Shown here piece by piece: positions 1 to 7,779 of a stretch of 7,915 nt of DNA. Within the stretch, counting starts at the first letter, position 1, and each line of letters opens with the position of its first letter. The notes beneath the pieces were generated by a model. It was not told where the DNA came from. It saw nothing but the letters and a program-made list of their open reading frames with translations, and made no database searches. The stretch spans positions 1-7,915 of the forward strand of contig JAITAZ010000159.1 in NCBI GenBank assembly GCA_031283825.1, given 5' to 3'. The position numbers and the translations under genes are program-made. The stretch is from Planctomycetaceae bacterium (GTDB lineage Bacteria > Planctomycetota > Planctomycetia > Pirellulales > Thermoguttaceae).

Positions 1-177
1 CGCTCAATGTCATGATAATAACAAAAAGATAAATTTAATTCAATAGCAATTTCAACAAAATAAAATCAATTTTCAAAAAAAAGTTGCTTTCAATCTCACA
101 ACGAAAACAACCACGATGATCGTACGCAAAAAAAATAATAAAATAGCGCGCAAGCAGTATTACGGTTATGCACTTGG

Positions 178-220
178 CGTCCCTGCGGGACTAATAAAAA
201 ATAATTCCACTGATATATTA
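178..220 (-). repeat. Extragenic repeat element, left copy (inverted relative to the copy at 7672-7746)
   Basis: On the minus strand TAATATATCAGTGGAAT (220-204) is identical to 7672-7688. After 12 nt a hairpin GTCCC-GCA-GGGAC (191-179) follows, closely matching the hairpin at 7732-7745. TAACCGTA follows a little further on in both copies (here 168-161). The element lies just upstream of gene 1, so it may overlap its promoter region, in which I recognised no clear -35/-10 pair. Confidence 0.65.
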
Positions 221-262
221 CCAATACTTTAATTCCAAATTTACCAAAGCGAGGTTTAAATT

Positions 263-1987
263 ATGACTCAAACGGAGCAATCGCAAAATTTTGACGATAA
301 TCTGAAACAGAGAAAACGTCAGATTTTTTATTTTCGTCTAGTGTTGATATTTGTATTGTTGATGTCATTGACGTTGATTTATATTATTTGTTTCTATTCT
401 CCGCCGTTTGTGATTTCTCCGGCGACAACGCGGATTACGAGTCCTTTGACTCCCGATGGTCAAGTTGATTTCTTCCGCTATGCCGAAGAGAAATATAATA
501 ACGATCCGCGAATTAAAACCGACGATAACGGATTTCGAATCTTTGTCCGTACTTTTGGCAATGTCTTTGATTCTGCGAGAGCGGACTCATATTACACTGA
601 ACAGAAATACGAAAAACTCGGATTAGATTTTAATATTCCTCCGACGACGTCAATGCCTATGTCTCCGACGACAATTACTTCCAAAAATTACTCCGATAAA
701 ATACTCTCCAGAGCTTGGATGCCGGAAGAATTTCCCGATACTCCGGAACTGTCGGATTGGATTAAATCAGTCGATGAAACATTAGACTTAATTACGGAAA
801 TGATTCGTAAACCGATTTTTGTTTGTCCGCTTATTTCGGTTAGCAAGCCGTCAAAAAATAATCCGGTAAATTTATGGAGTTTGTATTCGTCCGAGTTGAA
901 TGATTGTCGCGAGATTTCTCGTTTATATACGGCGCGTGCGAATTATCGAATTGCCAAAGGCGATATCGACGGCGCGATAGACGATACGATAACAATTTAT
1001 CAACTCGGACGACACTTGGCAAAAGAGCATCGTTTTATGTATTCTATTGTTGCCGCATTGCTTGAGAGAGACGCTCATAGTATTCCGTTAAATTCGAATC
1101 CGAATTGTCCGTTGACAAAAGAACAAATACAACGACTCCGTAATACGATTGATCAATTTCCGCCTAGCGTGAATAGTTCCGAGATTTATGAATTTGAACG
1201 ATTGGTTGTTTTAGATTCGGTGCAATTTATGTTGCGCGATTTAAGAGCAATGAAAAATATTGATAGCGTCAATTATAAATTCTATTATACTTTCTTGTTA
1301 TTTCCTTATGATAAGAATATGGTTTTTATTCGCGTGAACGAGGCTTACGATGTAGCAATAGGCAAGAAGTCGGGTAGTTTCAGAGATTATAGTACGTGGT
1401 CGGATACTAACAAGACGTTTGTTAAACATTCATTGACCAGTTACGGACGCGGAATAATTATAGCGGATTATTTAATTTCTCAATCTATTCCGGCGGCGAG
1501 TTTTGCCAAAGACGTCTTAAATTGCAATGAGTGTGCGATCAATATGAAACATTTAACGTTGGCGTTGCTTCTCTACAAATCGGAACATGGAGAATTTCCA
1601 AAAGACAATTGGGTTGAAAAGATCAAGCCGTATCTTGGCGATGATTTTGCAAGACATTTACATTGTCCCGCTTGCTTGAATAAAGAAAAAGACAAAACGA
1701 ATTATGCGTTAGTCATGTATGACAAATTGCCGAAAAATCAAAACGTAATGCAATTGATTGAATTACGCGACCCTGTTCCGTTTGCTCAAGCGACTATCAC
1801 GGCGGAAGAAACGTTGAGAGAATTTAAACTTGAAAAAAGAGACATCAAAATATTCGGACATCCCGCCGGAATAAACGTTGCGTTACAAGATGGAACAGTT
1901 CGTTTTCTCTCAGATTCAGACTACCGCAGAGAACCAGACGATTACAAAAAATTTCAACAACTACTCGATCAAGAACCAACGGAATAA
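263..1987 (+). CDS. Membrane-anchored protein with pseudopilin-like H-x9-DG C-terminus (planctomycete-type, function unknown)
   Basis: 574 residues. ATG at 263 follows GAGG (251-254) with an 8-nt spacer. The N-terminus is basic (KQRKR, residues 15-19), then one strong membrane segment spans about 21-46, so most of the protein should lie outside the cytoplasm. A 'PLTPDGQVDF' block (61-70) follows, then 'DDNGFR' (87-92) and 'KLG' (118-120); from memory this resembles a conserved opening of many planctomycete hypothetical proteins. The middle is helical, with a repeat-like 'RANYRIAKGDIDGAIDD' stretch. The last third resembles DUF1559/pseudopilin-type C-termini: C421-x2-C424 then 'INMKHLTLALLLY', 'HGEFPKDNW', C468-P-A-C471, and H533 exactly nine residues before D543-G544, followed by 'VRFLSD'. 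The two CxxC pairs could bind a metal or form disulfides (inference). No prepilin peptidase motif is visible at the N-terminus, so it is probably not a true pilin. It converges with the next gene. No promoter was recognised. Function unknown. Confidence 0.9.
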   Translation: MTQTEQSQNFDDNLKQRKRQIFYFRLVLIFVLLMSLTLIYIICFYSPPFVISPATTRITSPLTPDGQVDFFRYAEEKYNNDPRIKTDDNGFRIFVRTFGNVFDSARADSYYTEQKYEKLGLDFNIPPTTSMPMSPTTITSKNYSDKILSRAWMPEEFPDTPELSDWIKSVDETLDLITEMIRKPIFVCPLISVSKPSKNNPVNLWSLYSSELNDCREISRLYTARANYRIAKGDIDGAIDDTITIYQLGRHLAKEHRFMYSIVAALLERDAHSIPLNSNPNCPLTKEQIQRLRNTIDQFPPSVNSSEIYEFERLVVLDSVQFMLRDLRAMKNIDSVNYKFYYTFLLFPYDKNMVFIRVNEAYDVAIGKKSGSFRDYSTWSDTNKTFVKHSLTSYGRGIIIADYLISQSIPAASFAKDVLNCNECAINMKHLTLALLLYKSEHGEFPKDNWVEKIKPYLGDDFARHLHCPACLNKEKDKTNYALVMYDKLPKNQNVMQLIELRDPVPFAQATITAEETLREFKLEKRDIKIFGHPAGINVALQDGTVRFLSDSDYRREPDDYKKFQQLLDQEPTE

Positions 1988-2021
1988 TTGTAACGATAAT
2001 TATTCTGAATTTTTCTTTTTT
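1980..2021 (+). terminator. Probable intrinsic terminator of gene 1, overlapping both convergent stop codons
   Basis: An inverted repeat pairs 1980-1991 with 1996-2007 around an AACG loop. It gives 12 pairs, two of them G-T wobbles, mostly A-T. A T-rich tract (2010-2021, one C interruption) follows on the + strand. The stem contains the TAA of gene 1 (1985-1987) and the complement of gene 2's stop (2000-2002). The T-tract is also the coding sequence for the lysine-rich tail of gene 2. The AT-rich stem weakens the call. The opposite strand has no T-run after the stem, so it should act mainly for gene 1. Confidence 0.5.
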
Positions 2022-4888
2022 AGTTTTGCGAATTTCCATTTGATTTTTTCTTGAGTTATTTTTGCTTCTTCTAATTTTCCTGCGGCGGATTGGGCGTCGG
2101 ATAGAGATTGTAATGCTTCAACTCGTTTCGATACTCTAATAATTGAAATTCGCTCTGCTGATTTTAATGCTTCGTCAAAGCGTCCAAGTTTGGATAACAT
2201 TTTCGATATTCGTAAAAATTGATCCGGTTTCGGACTCTCCCACGACGAAATTAAATTTTTATCCATCAACGGAATCGCTTGTGAAAGTAATCGTTCAGCA
2301 TCGTTTTTGTTGCCCAGATCAAAATAGCCTTCCGATAACGAAAGCAATAAATTAATTTTATCCGACACGTTAAGCGATCTACGATTTTTTTCTAACATCT
2401 TTTCTGATTCTGCAAGTTGACCTTTGTCGATTCGAATTTGAATAATTTCGCTCAATGTGCTTATACGTCTGTATTGACTTGTATTTGAAAGATGCTTAAC
2501 GGCGGCGTCGAATCGGTCGGCTTTAGCTTCTGCAAGAATAATTTTTTCCCAACTACCATAACTCAATTTATTTTTTTTAGCTGTTTTTAATGCGTCTTCA
2601 ATTTTTCCGGCGTTTACTTGAGCTTCTGCGATTCTGCTCTCAAAATCGTATGACTCTTTTTTAATTTTTTTGCATTTCTGCGCTGTTGCAATCGCGTCGT
2701 CAAAACATCCGGCGACAAGCTGAAAGTCGAACAAACGCTCTAATAATCTAATTTTTATTTTCGAATCGGCGGCGTTGGCGTCGATTGTTGGTTTAACGAG
2801 ATTTTCAATATATTTAATTTCCGCTTCCATGTTGAAATTGTGTTTCTGTCCGATTTGAAAAAATTCACGCAATAAAAAAATCCGTTCAAACGATAGCGGA
2901 GAAATAAAATTTTCAAACAACGATTTAATTGACGTCAACGTTTTCCATCCTTCCGCGTATTTTCCAAGTTCAACATTCAGAAGAGCCGTTTCAAAGAAAA
3001 TGTAGTCATTCATTGAGAACGTAGTTTTGTTTTCTTTTTTATTTTTTTCGTCGTCTGAATAGCGAGCCGATATTTCTTGAACGAAACGTAAACCTTCGTC
3101 CGGTTTTCCTGCTAAACGAAATACGCGAAGTATTTTTAAGAAATGATAACGTCCTTTTTTCTCAAACTGATCGCTGATTTCTACTGCGTTGAAAAGCAAT
3201 TGCCGAGCTGTTTCTACATCGTTTTTTTCAGCTGCATTTTTAGCGAGTTCGCATAAACACTCGGTTTTAATTAGTTCGTTTTTGTCCGCGAGTTGTATTG
3301 ATTTCACGAAAGCGATAGCTTCATTAGTTTGCCCTGATTTGAGAAGCGATTGGGTTAATCTTAATTTTACGTATTCGGCGTTGTTTAATTGTTGTAGAGT
3401 CTTTTGAGCGTCGTCTATCAAACCGGCTTTAGCTTTAGAAATTGCAAGGTTTGCGTAGGTGTCTTGTTGGATTGACATATCTTGAACTTGTCGTGCAAGC
3501 TCATCAAGACCGTCGAATTGTTCGTCTGCGGCTTTTGCCGAAATGAAACAATTTATAAACTCGTCATAAGAACGCTTCATATGAAAATTATCTTCATATT
3601 CTTTTAATAGCTCCATCGTTTTTAATGCGTCGTCGTAGCGTCCAGCGCTGGCGTATTCTTTAGCAACAAGAGAAATAGCAAATATTTTTCTATGAGATCG
3701 ATTTAATACGATAGATTTTTCAAGAGCTTCTTCGTAGTTTTCAGTTGCCAGTAATTGTAGAATTTGATTCATTCCTTTGTGGGGGTAGTCTATTAGTGGT
3801 GGAAGAAAGAGAATCCAAATAACTATAATTATTGTCCAAGAAATCACGCAACTAATCCAATAATCGAATCCTTTTTTTTGTACTTTTATTTCGGTGGAGA
3901 AATCGCGAGAGTACAACGATTTTGAGTCTTTTTCATTTTTGTTTTCGTTGATATTAGATTCAGTTGGAGAAACCGGATTCGATTCTTCTGATTCTGGATT
4001 ATTCGATTCCGAATTTTTTGATTCAGGATTTTTCGATTTTTTCTTTGGCGACCAACGAATAAAATATTTTTCGTAATCGATTGACAATTCTTGCGGTAAA
4101 ACGAGTTGTCTCTTTTCGATTTGTTCTTGAATTGTTTTATTGAAACAAAAAATCCAACGATAAAATGACCAATAAAATAACCAACGCAAAGGGAAAAAAT
4201 ACAAACTGCGAATATATTTAGTACGACTCCGATAAAATGAATTGCATAAAATTTCAACCGCCGACGGTTCAGATTCTGCTAATGTTTTGTTGATGTCTTT
4301 CTTCGTCCACTTTGATGATCGCAATATTTTAAGAGTATGACAAAGCAACGGATCTGTTGATGGCAAATTACCCCATTTTAAGTCGGGACAAAACGGAGTC
4401 AGATGAACGCCGCCGAATTCTGTTAAATATTGAATAGCTTTATTGTGTAATTCCCAAGTTTCGTCAAGACTCTTTTTTGAGAACTGTTGGATATAAAAAC
4501 CCGGCGGCGACGGCAAAATTATTTCATCGCTTAGATTACCTGTTTCGACGCAGATTTTATTGTCAAGAAGCGTGTCAATTTCAAAATAGTTACCGAAGAA
4601 ATTCAATTTTTGAATAAGAATCGACGATTTTTCAGGATTTTCCCATCCGGCAAAAAGCAATAATCGAAACCTAAAAATTCCAACGAAATGAAAACCATTA
4701 CTGCACGCCCATTCGTCGGCTTTTTGAAAAATTTTATTTTCACAAGACGACAATAAACATTCCTGTAATTTAACGCATCGCGAAATCGAATGAAAATAAA
4801 TTCGAATAGCAAAAAAAATCATACCAATTAAAGAACTTATAACCAATCCGCACAACGCCGTTAATAAAACAAAAATAACATTGTCCAT
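2000..4888 (-). CDS. Large membrane protein with C-terminal TPR-like helical repeats (function unknown)
   Basis: 962 residues from ATG at 4888, chosen because GGAGG (4897-4901) sits 8 nt upstream. The frame also opens at a TTG at 4903, but that TTG overlaps the Shine-Dalgarno itself. Order of parts, numbered from ATG: membrane segment about 6-32. Next comes a soluble domain about 45-165 with 'LPSPPGFYIQQFSKKSL' and 'WELHNKAIQYL', which resembles a conserved unnamed planctomycete domain (from memory). An aromatic hydrophobic stretch at 230-249 may be membrane-associated. A polar Ser/Asn/Glu/Lys linker spans 281-325, and a clear membrane segment 344-366. The rest, about 375-962, is helical repeats of roughly 33-38 residues with the TPR-like pattern 'A..AG..D(D/E)A'; examples are ASAGRYDDAL, AKAGLIDDAQ, VNAGKIEDALKTA, KLGRFDEALKSA and AAGKLEEAK, about 12-13 in all. 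TPR arrays usually bind proteins, so a scaffold role at the membrane is inferred. No catalytic motif was recognised. It converges with gene 1, 12 bp apart. Confidence 0.9.
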   Translation of the reverse strand: MDNVIFVLLTALCGLVISSLIGMIFFAIRIYFHSISRCVKLQECLLSSCENKIFQKADEWACSNGFHFVGIFRFRLLLFAGWENPEKSSILIQKLNFFGNYFEIDTLLDNKICVETGNLSDEIILPSPPGFYIQQFSKKSLDETWELHNKAIQYLTEFGGVHLTPFCPDLKWGNLPSTDPLLCHTLKILRSSKWTKKDINKTLAESEPSAVEILCNSFYRSRTKYIRSLYFFPLRWLFYWSFYRWIFCFNKTIQEQIEKRQLVLPQELSIDYEKYFIRWSPKKKSKNPESKNSESNNPESEESNPVSPTESNINENKNEKDSKSLYSRDFSTEIKVQKKGFDYWISCVISWTIIIVIWILFLPPLIDYPHKGMNQILQLLATENYEEALEKSIVLNRSHRKIFAISLVAKEYASAGRYDDALKTMELLKEYEDNFHMKRSYDEFINCFISAKAADEQFDGLDELARQVQDMSIQQDTYANLAISKAKAGLIDDAQKTLQQLNNAEYVKLRLTQSLLKSGQTNEAIAFVKSIQLADKNELIKTECLCELAKNAAEKNDVETARQLLFNAVEISDQFEKKGRYHFLKILRVFRLAGKPDEGLRFVQEISARYSDDEKNKKENKTTFSMNDYIFFETALLNVELGKYAEGWKTLTSIKSLFENFISPLSFERIFLLREFFQIGQKHNFNMEAEIKYIENLVKPTIDANAADSKIKIRLLERLFDFQLVAGCFDDAIATAQKCKKIKKESYDFESRIAEAQVNAGKIEDALKTAKKNKLSYGSWEKIILAEAKADRFDAAVKHLSNTSQYRRISTLSEIIQIRIDKGQLAESEKMLEKNRRSLNVSDKINLLLSLSEGYFDLGNKNDAERLLSQAIPLMDKNLISSWESPKPDQFLRISKMLSKLGRFDEALKSAERISIIRVSKRVEALQSLSDAQSAAGKLEEAKITQEKIKWKFAKLKKKNSE
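3989..4033 (-). repeat. Three 15-bp units encoding a 5-residue repeat in the linker of gene 2
   Basis: Residues 286-300 of gene 2 read KNPES, KNSES, NNPES, a 5-residue period encoded by three imperfect 15-bp units. The pattern decays into Glu/Ser/Asn-rich sequence toward residue 325. It lies in the low-complexity linker ahead of the 344-366 membrane segment. Such tracts commonly arise by slippage and tolerate length change. Confidence 0.7.
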
Positions 4889-4896
4889 TTTGAAAA

Positions 4897-4901
4897 CCTC
4901 C
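4897..4901 (-). promoter_or_regulatory. Shine-Dalgarno that fixes the start of gene 2
   Basis: GGAGG on the minus strand, 8 nt before ATG at 4888. It contains part of the alternative in-frame TTG codon at 4903-4901, which makes that upstream start implausible. Confidence 0.8.
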
Positions 4902-4991
4902 AAAGTTTATAAAGACTACATTGGGTATTGTTACAACACAAAATCCAAAAAATTTTCCGCTCGATATTACATAATTTTGAATTTAGGATTT

Positions 4992-5013
4992 TAAAAAACC
5001 GTGAACGATTACT
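4992..5013 (-). repeat. 22-bp direct repeat, copy A; small hairpin plus T-run in the leader of gene 2
   Basis: This copy matches 5460-5481 at 20 of 22 positions in the same orientation. Read on the minus strand it forms AATCG-TTCA-CGGTT (five pairs, one of them T-G) followed directly by more T residues. It lies between the candidate promoter at 5036-5063 and the gene 2 start, so it would be transcribed in the leader. The stem is short, so termination or attenuation is only a possibility. Confidence 0.45.
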
Positions 5014-5035
5014 AATCACAAAAATTTTCGCAAGG

Positions 5036-5063
5036 ATTATAGTATCAATTATCAACTTGTACA
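5036..5063 (-). promoter_or_regulatory. Candidate sigma-70-like promoter for gene 2
   Basis: On the minus strand TGTACA (5058-5063, four of six matches to TTGACA) and a perfect TATAAT (5036-5041) are separated by 16 bp. Transcription would begin near 5029, giving a leader of about 140 nt. The DNA is AT-rich, so chance matches are likely; the perfect -10 is the main support. Confidence 0.4.
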
Positions 5064-5274
5064 CGGGAGGTTTTTGGTAATTTTTAGAAACTGTTTTGAA
5101 AAAATTTTATAAATTTTTGTTTTTAATCTTAGTTTATTTTACGTTATCTATCTTGCAATGACGATTCATTATTGCCGTTTGTTTTAGATTTTGGTTGTTT
5201 TTTACACCGTAACCTTTAAATTCGGAATTATGGGAATTTTAAACATTAAACACAGATAAAGGGGAATTTTTAAA

Positions 5275-5310
5275 CACGGATAACACGGATAAAACGGATA
5301 AACACGGATA
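5275..5310 (+). repeat. CACGGATA tandem repeat, four copies
   Basis: CACGGATA at 5275-5282, 5284-5291 and 5303-5310, with the variant AACGGATA at 5293-5300, gives a period of 9-10 bp. It forms the left inner arm of the 5209-5480 inverted module. Similar 'cacggata' strings are, from memory, common extragenic repeats in several bacterial groups. Confidence 0.8.
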
Positions 5311-5427
5311 AGATAAAAGGGAAATTACGACAAACATAATTATTTGCAACGTTCAAAATGCGTCATTTGTCTATCCGTGAAAATCTGTATTCACCAAAAA
5401 ATCCGTGAATATCTGTGTTTAAAAAAT

Positions 5428-5459
<32 letters not shown>

Positions 5460-5481
5460 TAAAAACCCGTGAACGGTTACT
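5460..5481 (-). terminator. 22-bp direct repeat, copy B; weak candidate terminator of the symporter gene
   Basis: Read on the minus strand it lies 30-51 bp after the symporter stop (5512). It can form AACCG-TTCA-CGG(G)TT with one bulged G, followed by T residues. It is the second copy of the 22-mer at 4992-5013. The stem is only five pairs and the free T-run is short, so termination is uncertain, although position and orientation fit. Confidence 0.35.
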
Positions 5482-5511
5482 TAACATTTACATTACTGAC
5501 AATTGAGTCGC

Positions 5512-7494
5512 TCAACCGGTGAAATAGATGTAAATCGTAATGATAGAAATAAACAAACCAATCGTTAATAAAACGTCTAAAATGTTCCAGCTCTCTCGCG
5601 TTTGACGTCTTTGAGATTCTGTTGCCGTCGCGTAAGTTAAACCGGTTAGTTTTTCATAATTCGGCTTCGGCGTCATTAGACTCACTCCAACAATCAATAG
5701 CGAACAAATCAACGTTAAATAAATTGCAATAAACGTGAAACTTGTCGTCGCTAAATAATGTAACATCGTGCCAGGCTCAAAACGATATACCGCATTTGCA
5801 ATCTCCAATCCGAGTCTAGACATTCCTAACAAAAATCCGCCTATCAATCCCGTCATACATCCGTACGCATTCACACGCTTTATAAATACTCCCAAGAAAA
5901 ATACACACGCTATCGGCGGCGCAACATAAGATTGAACACTCTGCAAATATCCATAAAGCGAAGGCATAAGGTCTATCACTGGAATCCAAATTAAACTCGC
6001 AACCACAATAAACAACGTCGCTACTCTACCAACCCAAACCAATCTCAACTCCGAAGCATTCGGACGAAGTTTCTTGTAAATGTCCATCGTAAATAATGTC
6101 GAACAAGAATTAAAAACCGACGCCAAAGAACTCATAAGCGCTGCAATCAACGCGCCAATAACAAGTCCTTTCAATCCAATCGGCAAAACCTCTTTCACTA
6201 ATATCGGAAACGCCTCATTCGGATTGTATAAAACATTCGCGCTAATCTCGCCCTTCACCGCTAAACCATAAGCAATCATCCCTGGCACAATAAACAAAAA
6301 TACCGGCGTAAGTTTCAAATACGCGCCAAAAATCGTACCGCGCCGCGCCTCACGCTGATTCCTCGCCGCAAGCGTCCGCTGAACTATATATTGATCCGAA
6401 CACCAATACCAAAGTCCTACTATCGGCGCGCCAAAAAGAAGTCCAAACCAAGGAAAAACAGGATCGCTATTCGGCTTCCACAAATTAAAATAATCAGTTT
6501 TTTGAATCTTTGCATCCGCCGGCAACTTGGTCTTTGCATTATACTCGTTAAATTCATCCGGCTTATCTTGCCAATACTCGTTAAATTTCGTTTCAAGATT
6601 AAGAGATTTAATCTCGTCCTGATTCAAAAAAGGATAACCAATCGAATTAAATTTTTTACTCGAATTTTCATCAATATAATTAGGTCGCTTGACAAAAATT
6701 GGCTCTCCATTTTGATTGACAAGCTGTCTTCCATCCTCCGGATCAATAACTTTATATGCAACAATTTTATCCGTTTCATGCACGGTCTTTTTTAACTCGT
6801 TCCATCCTCCAATTTGATTCAAGCCGATAAAAAATACTGCCGCCGCGCCAAATAATAACACGGCAGTTTGAATCAACTCCGTATAAAGCACGGCGCGAAG
6901 TCCGCCTATCGCAGTATAAATACCAGTAAGCAAAACCATCCCAACCGCGCCAACCCAAAAATTGCTGACGCCGGAAATTATGTCAACAGGAAAAATCGCT
7001 CCAAACACCGCGCCGCCGGCAAAAAGTGCTATCGATACTTTGGTCATAATATAAGCAATCAAACTGACAATCGATAAAAACCAACGAGCAACCGCTGAAT
7101 AACGCTTCTCAAGAAATTCAGGAACAGTGTAGATTCCGCTACGCTCATAAAACGGTACCATAATCCAACCAAGCGCTAACAAACACCAAGCGTGAAGCTC
7201 ATAATGAGCCATCGCCATGCCGTCGCTCGCGCCAGTTCCAGCAAGCCCAACAAGATGCTCAGAACCAATATTCGACGCAAATAACGACGCACCAATAATC
7301 AACCAACCAGCCTTTCTACCGGCAAGAAAATAATCCTTAGACGTCTTAGTCTCTTGACGCATCACATACCACGCAATGCCTATCAAAATTAAAAAATACG
7401 CCGCCAACGTTAACCAATCATAAAATCCAAGACCAGCATGAGCGAACAAACTTATATTCAAATTCGAATTTAAATTAAAATTCATATCTATCAT
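5512..7494 (-). CDS. Sodium/solute symporter, SGLT-type (SSS family)
   Basis: 660 residues from ATG at 7494, chosen because AGGAGG (7502-7507) is 7 nt upstream; a longer frame to TTG 7566 begins almost at the predicted transcription start. Inner-membrane Na+-coupled importer, most likely of a sugar or sugar-like solute. Family signatures, numbered from ATG: DYFLAGR (54-60), GASLFASNIGSEHLVGLAGTGA (68-89), YELHA with E99, the position that binds sugar in vSGLT (from memory), GIYTVPEFLEKRY, GGLRAVLYTELIQ (197-209), YWCSDQYIVQR (363-373), LMSSLASVFNS with S455-S456 at the expected Na2 site, and LQSVQSYVAPPIA with Q518. About 14 membrane segments are visible, the last at the extreme C-terminus, as in SGLT proteins. 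A polar loop of about 115 residues (228-346) is longer than the usual loop here. H80 occupies the vSGLT Q69 position, as in animal SGLT1. Substrate not deducible. It is probably transcribed alone. Confidence 0.95.
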   Translation of the reverse strand: MIDMNFNLNSNLNISLFAHAGLGFYDWLTLAAYFLILIGIAWYVMRQETKTSKDYFLAGRKAGWLIIGASLFASNIGSEHLVGLAGTGASDGMAMAHYELHAWCLLALGWIMVPFYERSGIYTVPEFLEKRYSAVARWFLSIVSLIAYIMTKVSIALFAGGAVFGAIFPVDIISGVSNFWVGAVGMVLLTGIYTAIGGLRAVLYTELIQTAVLLFGAAAVFFIGLNQIGGWNELKKTVHETDKIVAYKVIDPEDGRQLVNQNGEPIFVKRPNYIDENSSKKFNSIGYPFLNQDEIKSLNLETKFNEYWQDKPDEFNEYNAKTKLPADAKIQKTDYFNLWKPNSDPVFPWFGLLFGAPIVGLWYWCSDQYIVQRTLAARNQREARRGTIFGAYLKLTPVFLFIVPGMIAYGLAVKGEISANVLYNPNEAFPILVKEVLPIGLKGLVIGALIAALMSSLASVFNSCSTLFTMDIYKKLRPNASELRLVWVGRVATLFIVVASLIWIPVIDLMPSLYGYLQSVQSYVAPPIACVFFLGVFIKRVNAYGCMTGLIGGFLLGMSRLGLEIANAVYRFEPGTMLHYLATTSFTFIAIYLTLICSLLIVGVSLMTPKPNYEKLTGLTYATATESQRRQTRESWNILDVLLTIGLFISIITIYIYFTG

Positions 7495-7500
7495 CTTTAA

Positions 7501-7507
7501 TCCTCCT
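7501..7507 (-). promoter_or_regulatory. Strong Shine-Dalgarno that fixes the start of the symporter
   Basis: AGGAGGA on the minus strand, with AGGAGG ending 7 nt before ATG at 7494. It lies within the longer open frame that reaches 7566 and shows that the extra 24 residues are not translated. Confidence 0.85.
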
Positions 7508-7574
7508 ATAATATTTTGACCGCACAATAAAAAACGACGTAAAAATTTTGCCAAATAATAACTCAACCACTGCT

Positions 7575-7603
7575 ATTATATACAGGCAAATAACGAAATT
7601 CAA
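7575..7603 (-). promoter_or_regulatory. Sigma-70-like promoter of the symporter gene
   Basis: On the minus strand TTGAAT (7598-7603, four of six matches to TTGACA) and a perfect TATAAT (7575-7580) are separated by exactly 17 bp. Transcription would start near 7568, giving a leader of about 74 nt before ATG 7494. No operator or riboswitch fold was recognised in that leader. Confidence 0.65.
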
Positions 7604-7671
7604 ATCATAAAATAAAAGTAATAGAACAAAAGAAATTTTGCTTTATTCCAAAAGAATAGTTAGAAAAATTA

Positions 7672-7746
7672 TAATATATCAGTGGAATAATTGTAACAGC
7701 ATTGTATTTTCGTTGAATCGTAGATTCTTCCGTCCCGCTAGGGACG
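7672..7746 (+). repeat. Extragenic repeat element, right copy, with two hairpins
   Basis: TAATATATCAGTGGAAT (7672-7688) is an exact 17-bp match to the left copy in opposite orientation. It is followed by a small hairpin GAATC-GTA-GATTC (7715-7727) and then CGTCCC-GCTA-GGGACG (7731-7746). The spacer between the 17-mer and the GTCCC hairpin is about 31 bp longer than in the left copy. It lies upstream of the symporter promoter. Confidence 0.65.
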
Positions 7747-7757
7747 ACACTTTATTA

Positions 7758-7779
7758 ACCGTATGCTTTAGCATACGGT
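7758..7779. repeat. Perfect 9-bp palindromic hairpin
   Basis: ACCGTATGC (7758-7766) and GCATACGGT (7771-7779) enclose a TTTA loop. No T-run follows on the + strand, so this is not an ordinary terminator. It sits 12 bp after the GTCCC hairpin and resembles a REP-like extragenic palindrome. Confidence 0.8.

Noticed and set aside
1..262. Possible gene or promoter in the left edge
   Set aside because: No frame of useful length, and no convincing -35/-10 pair for gene 1; only the repeat at 178-220 is supported.
3886..4257. 123-codon minus-strand frame inside gene 2
   Set aside because: An out-of-frame shadow of the linker and hydrophobic region of gene 2, with no family signature or ribosome binding site.
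4861..5064. Minus-strand frame of 67 codons starting GTG upstream of gene 2
   Set aside because: No Shine-Dalgarno before the GTG, it runs out of frame into the start of gene 2, and its composition is that of AT-rich leader DNA.
5275..5310. Possible CRISPR-like array of CACGGATA
   Set aside because: Repeats of 8 bp with 1-2 bp between them are a simple tandem repeat; there are no spacers and no cas genes.
6391..6795. 134-codon plus-strand frame opposite the symporter
   Set aside because: Lies antisense to clearly conserved symporter coding sequence and has an Ile/Arg/Lys-heavy composition with no recognisable motif.
7495..7566. 24-residue N-terminal extension of the symporter from TTG 7566
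   Set aside because: The TTG lies at about the predicted transcription start, has no Shine-Dalgarno, and AGGAGG 7 nt before ATG 7494 marks the real start.
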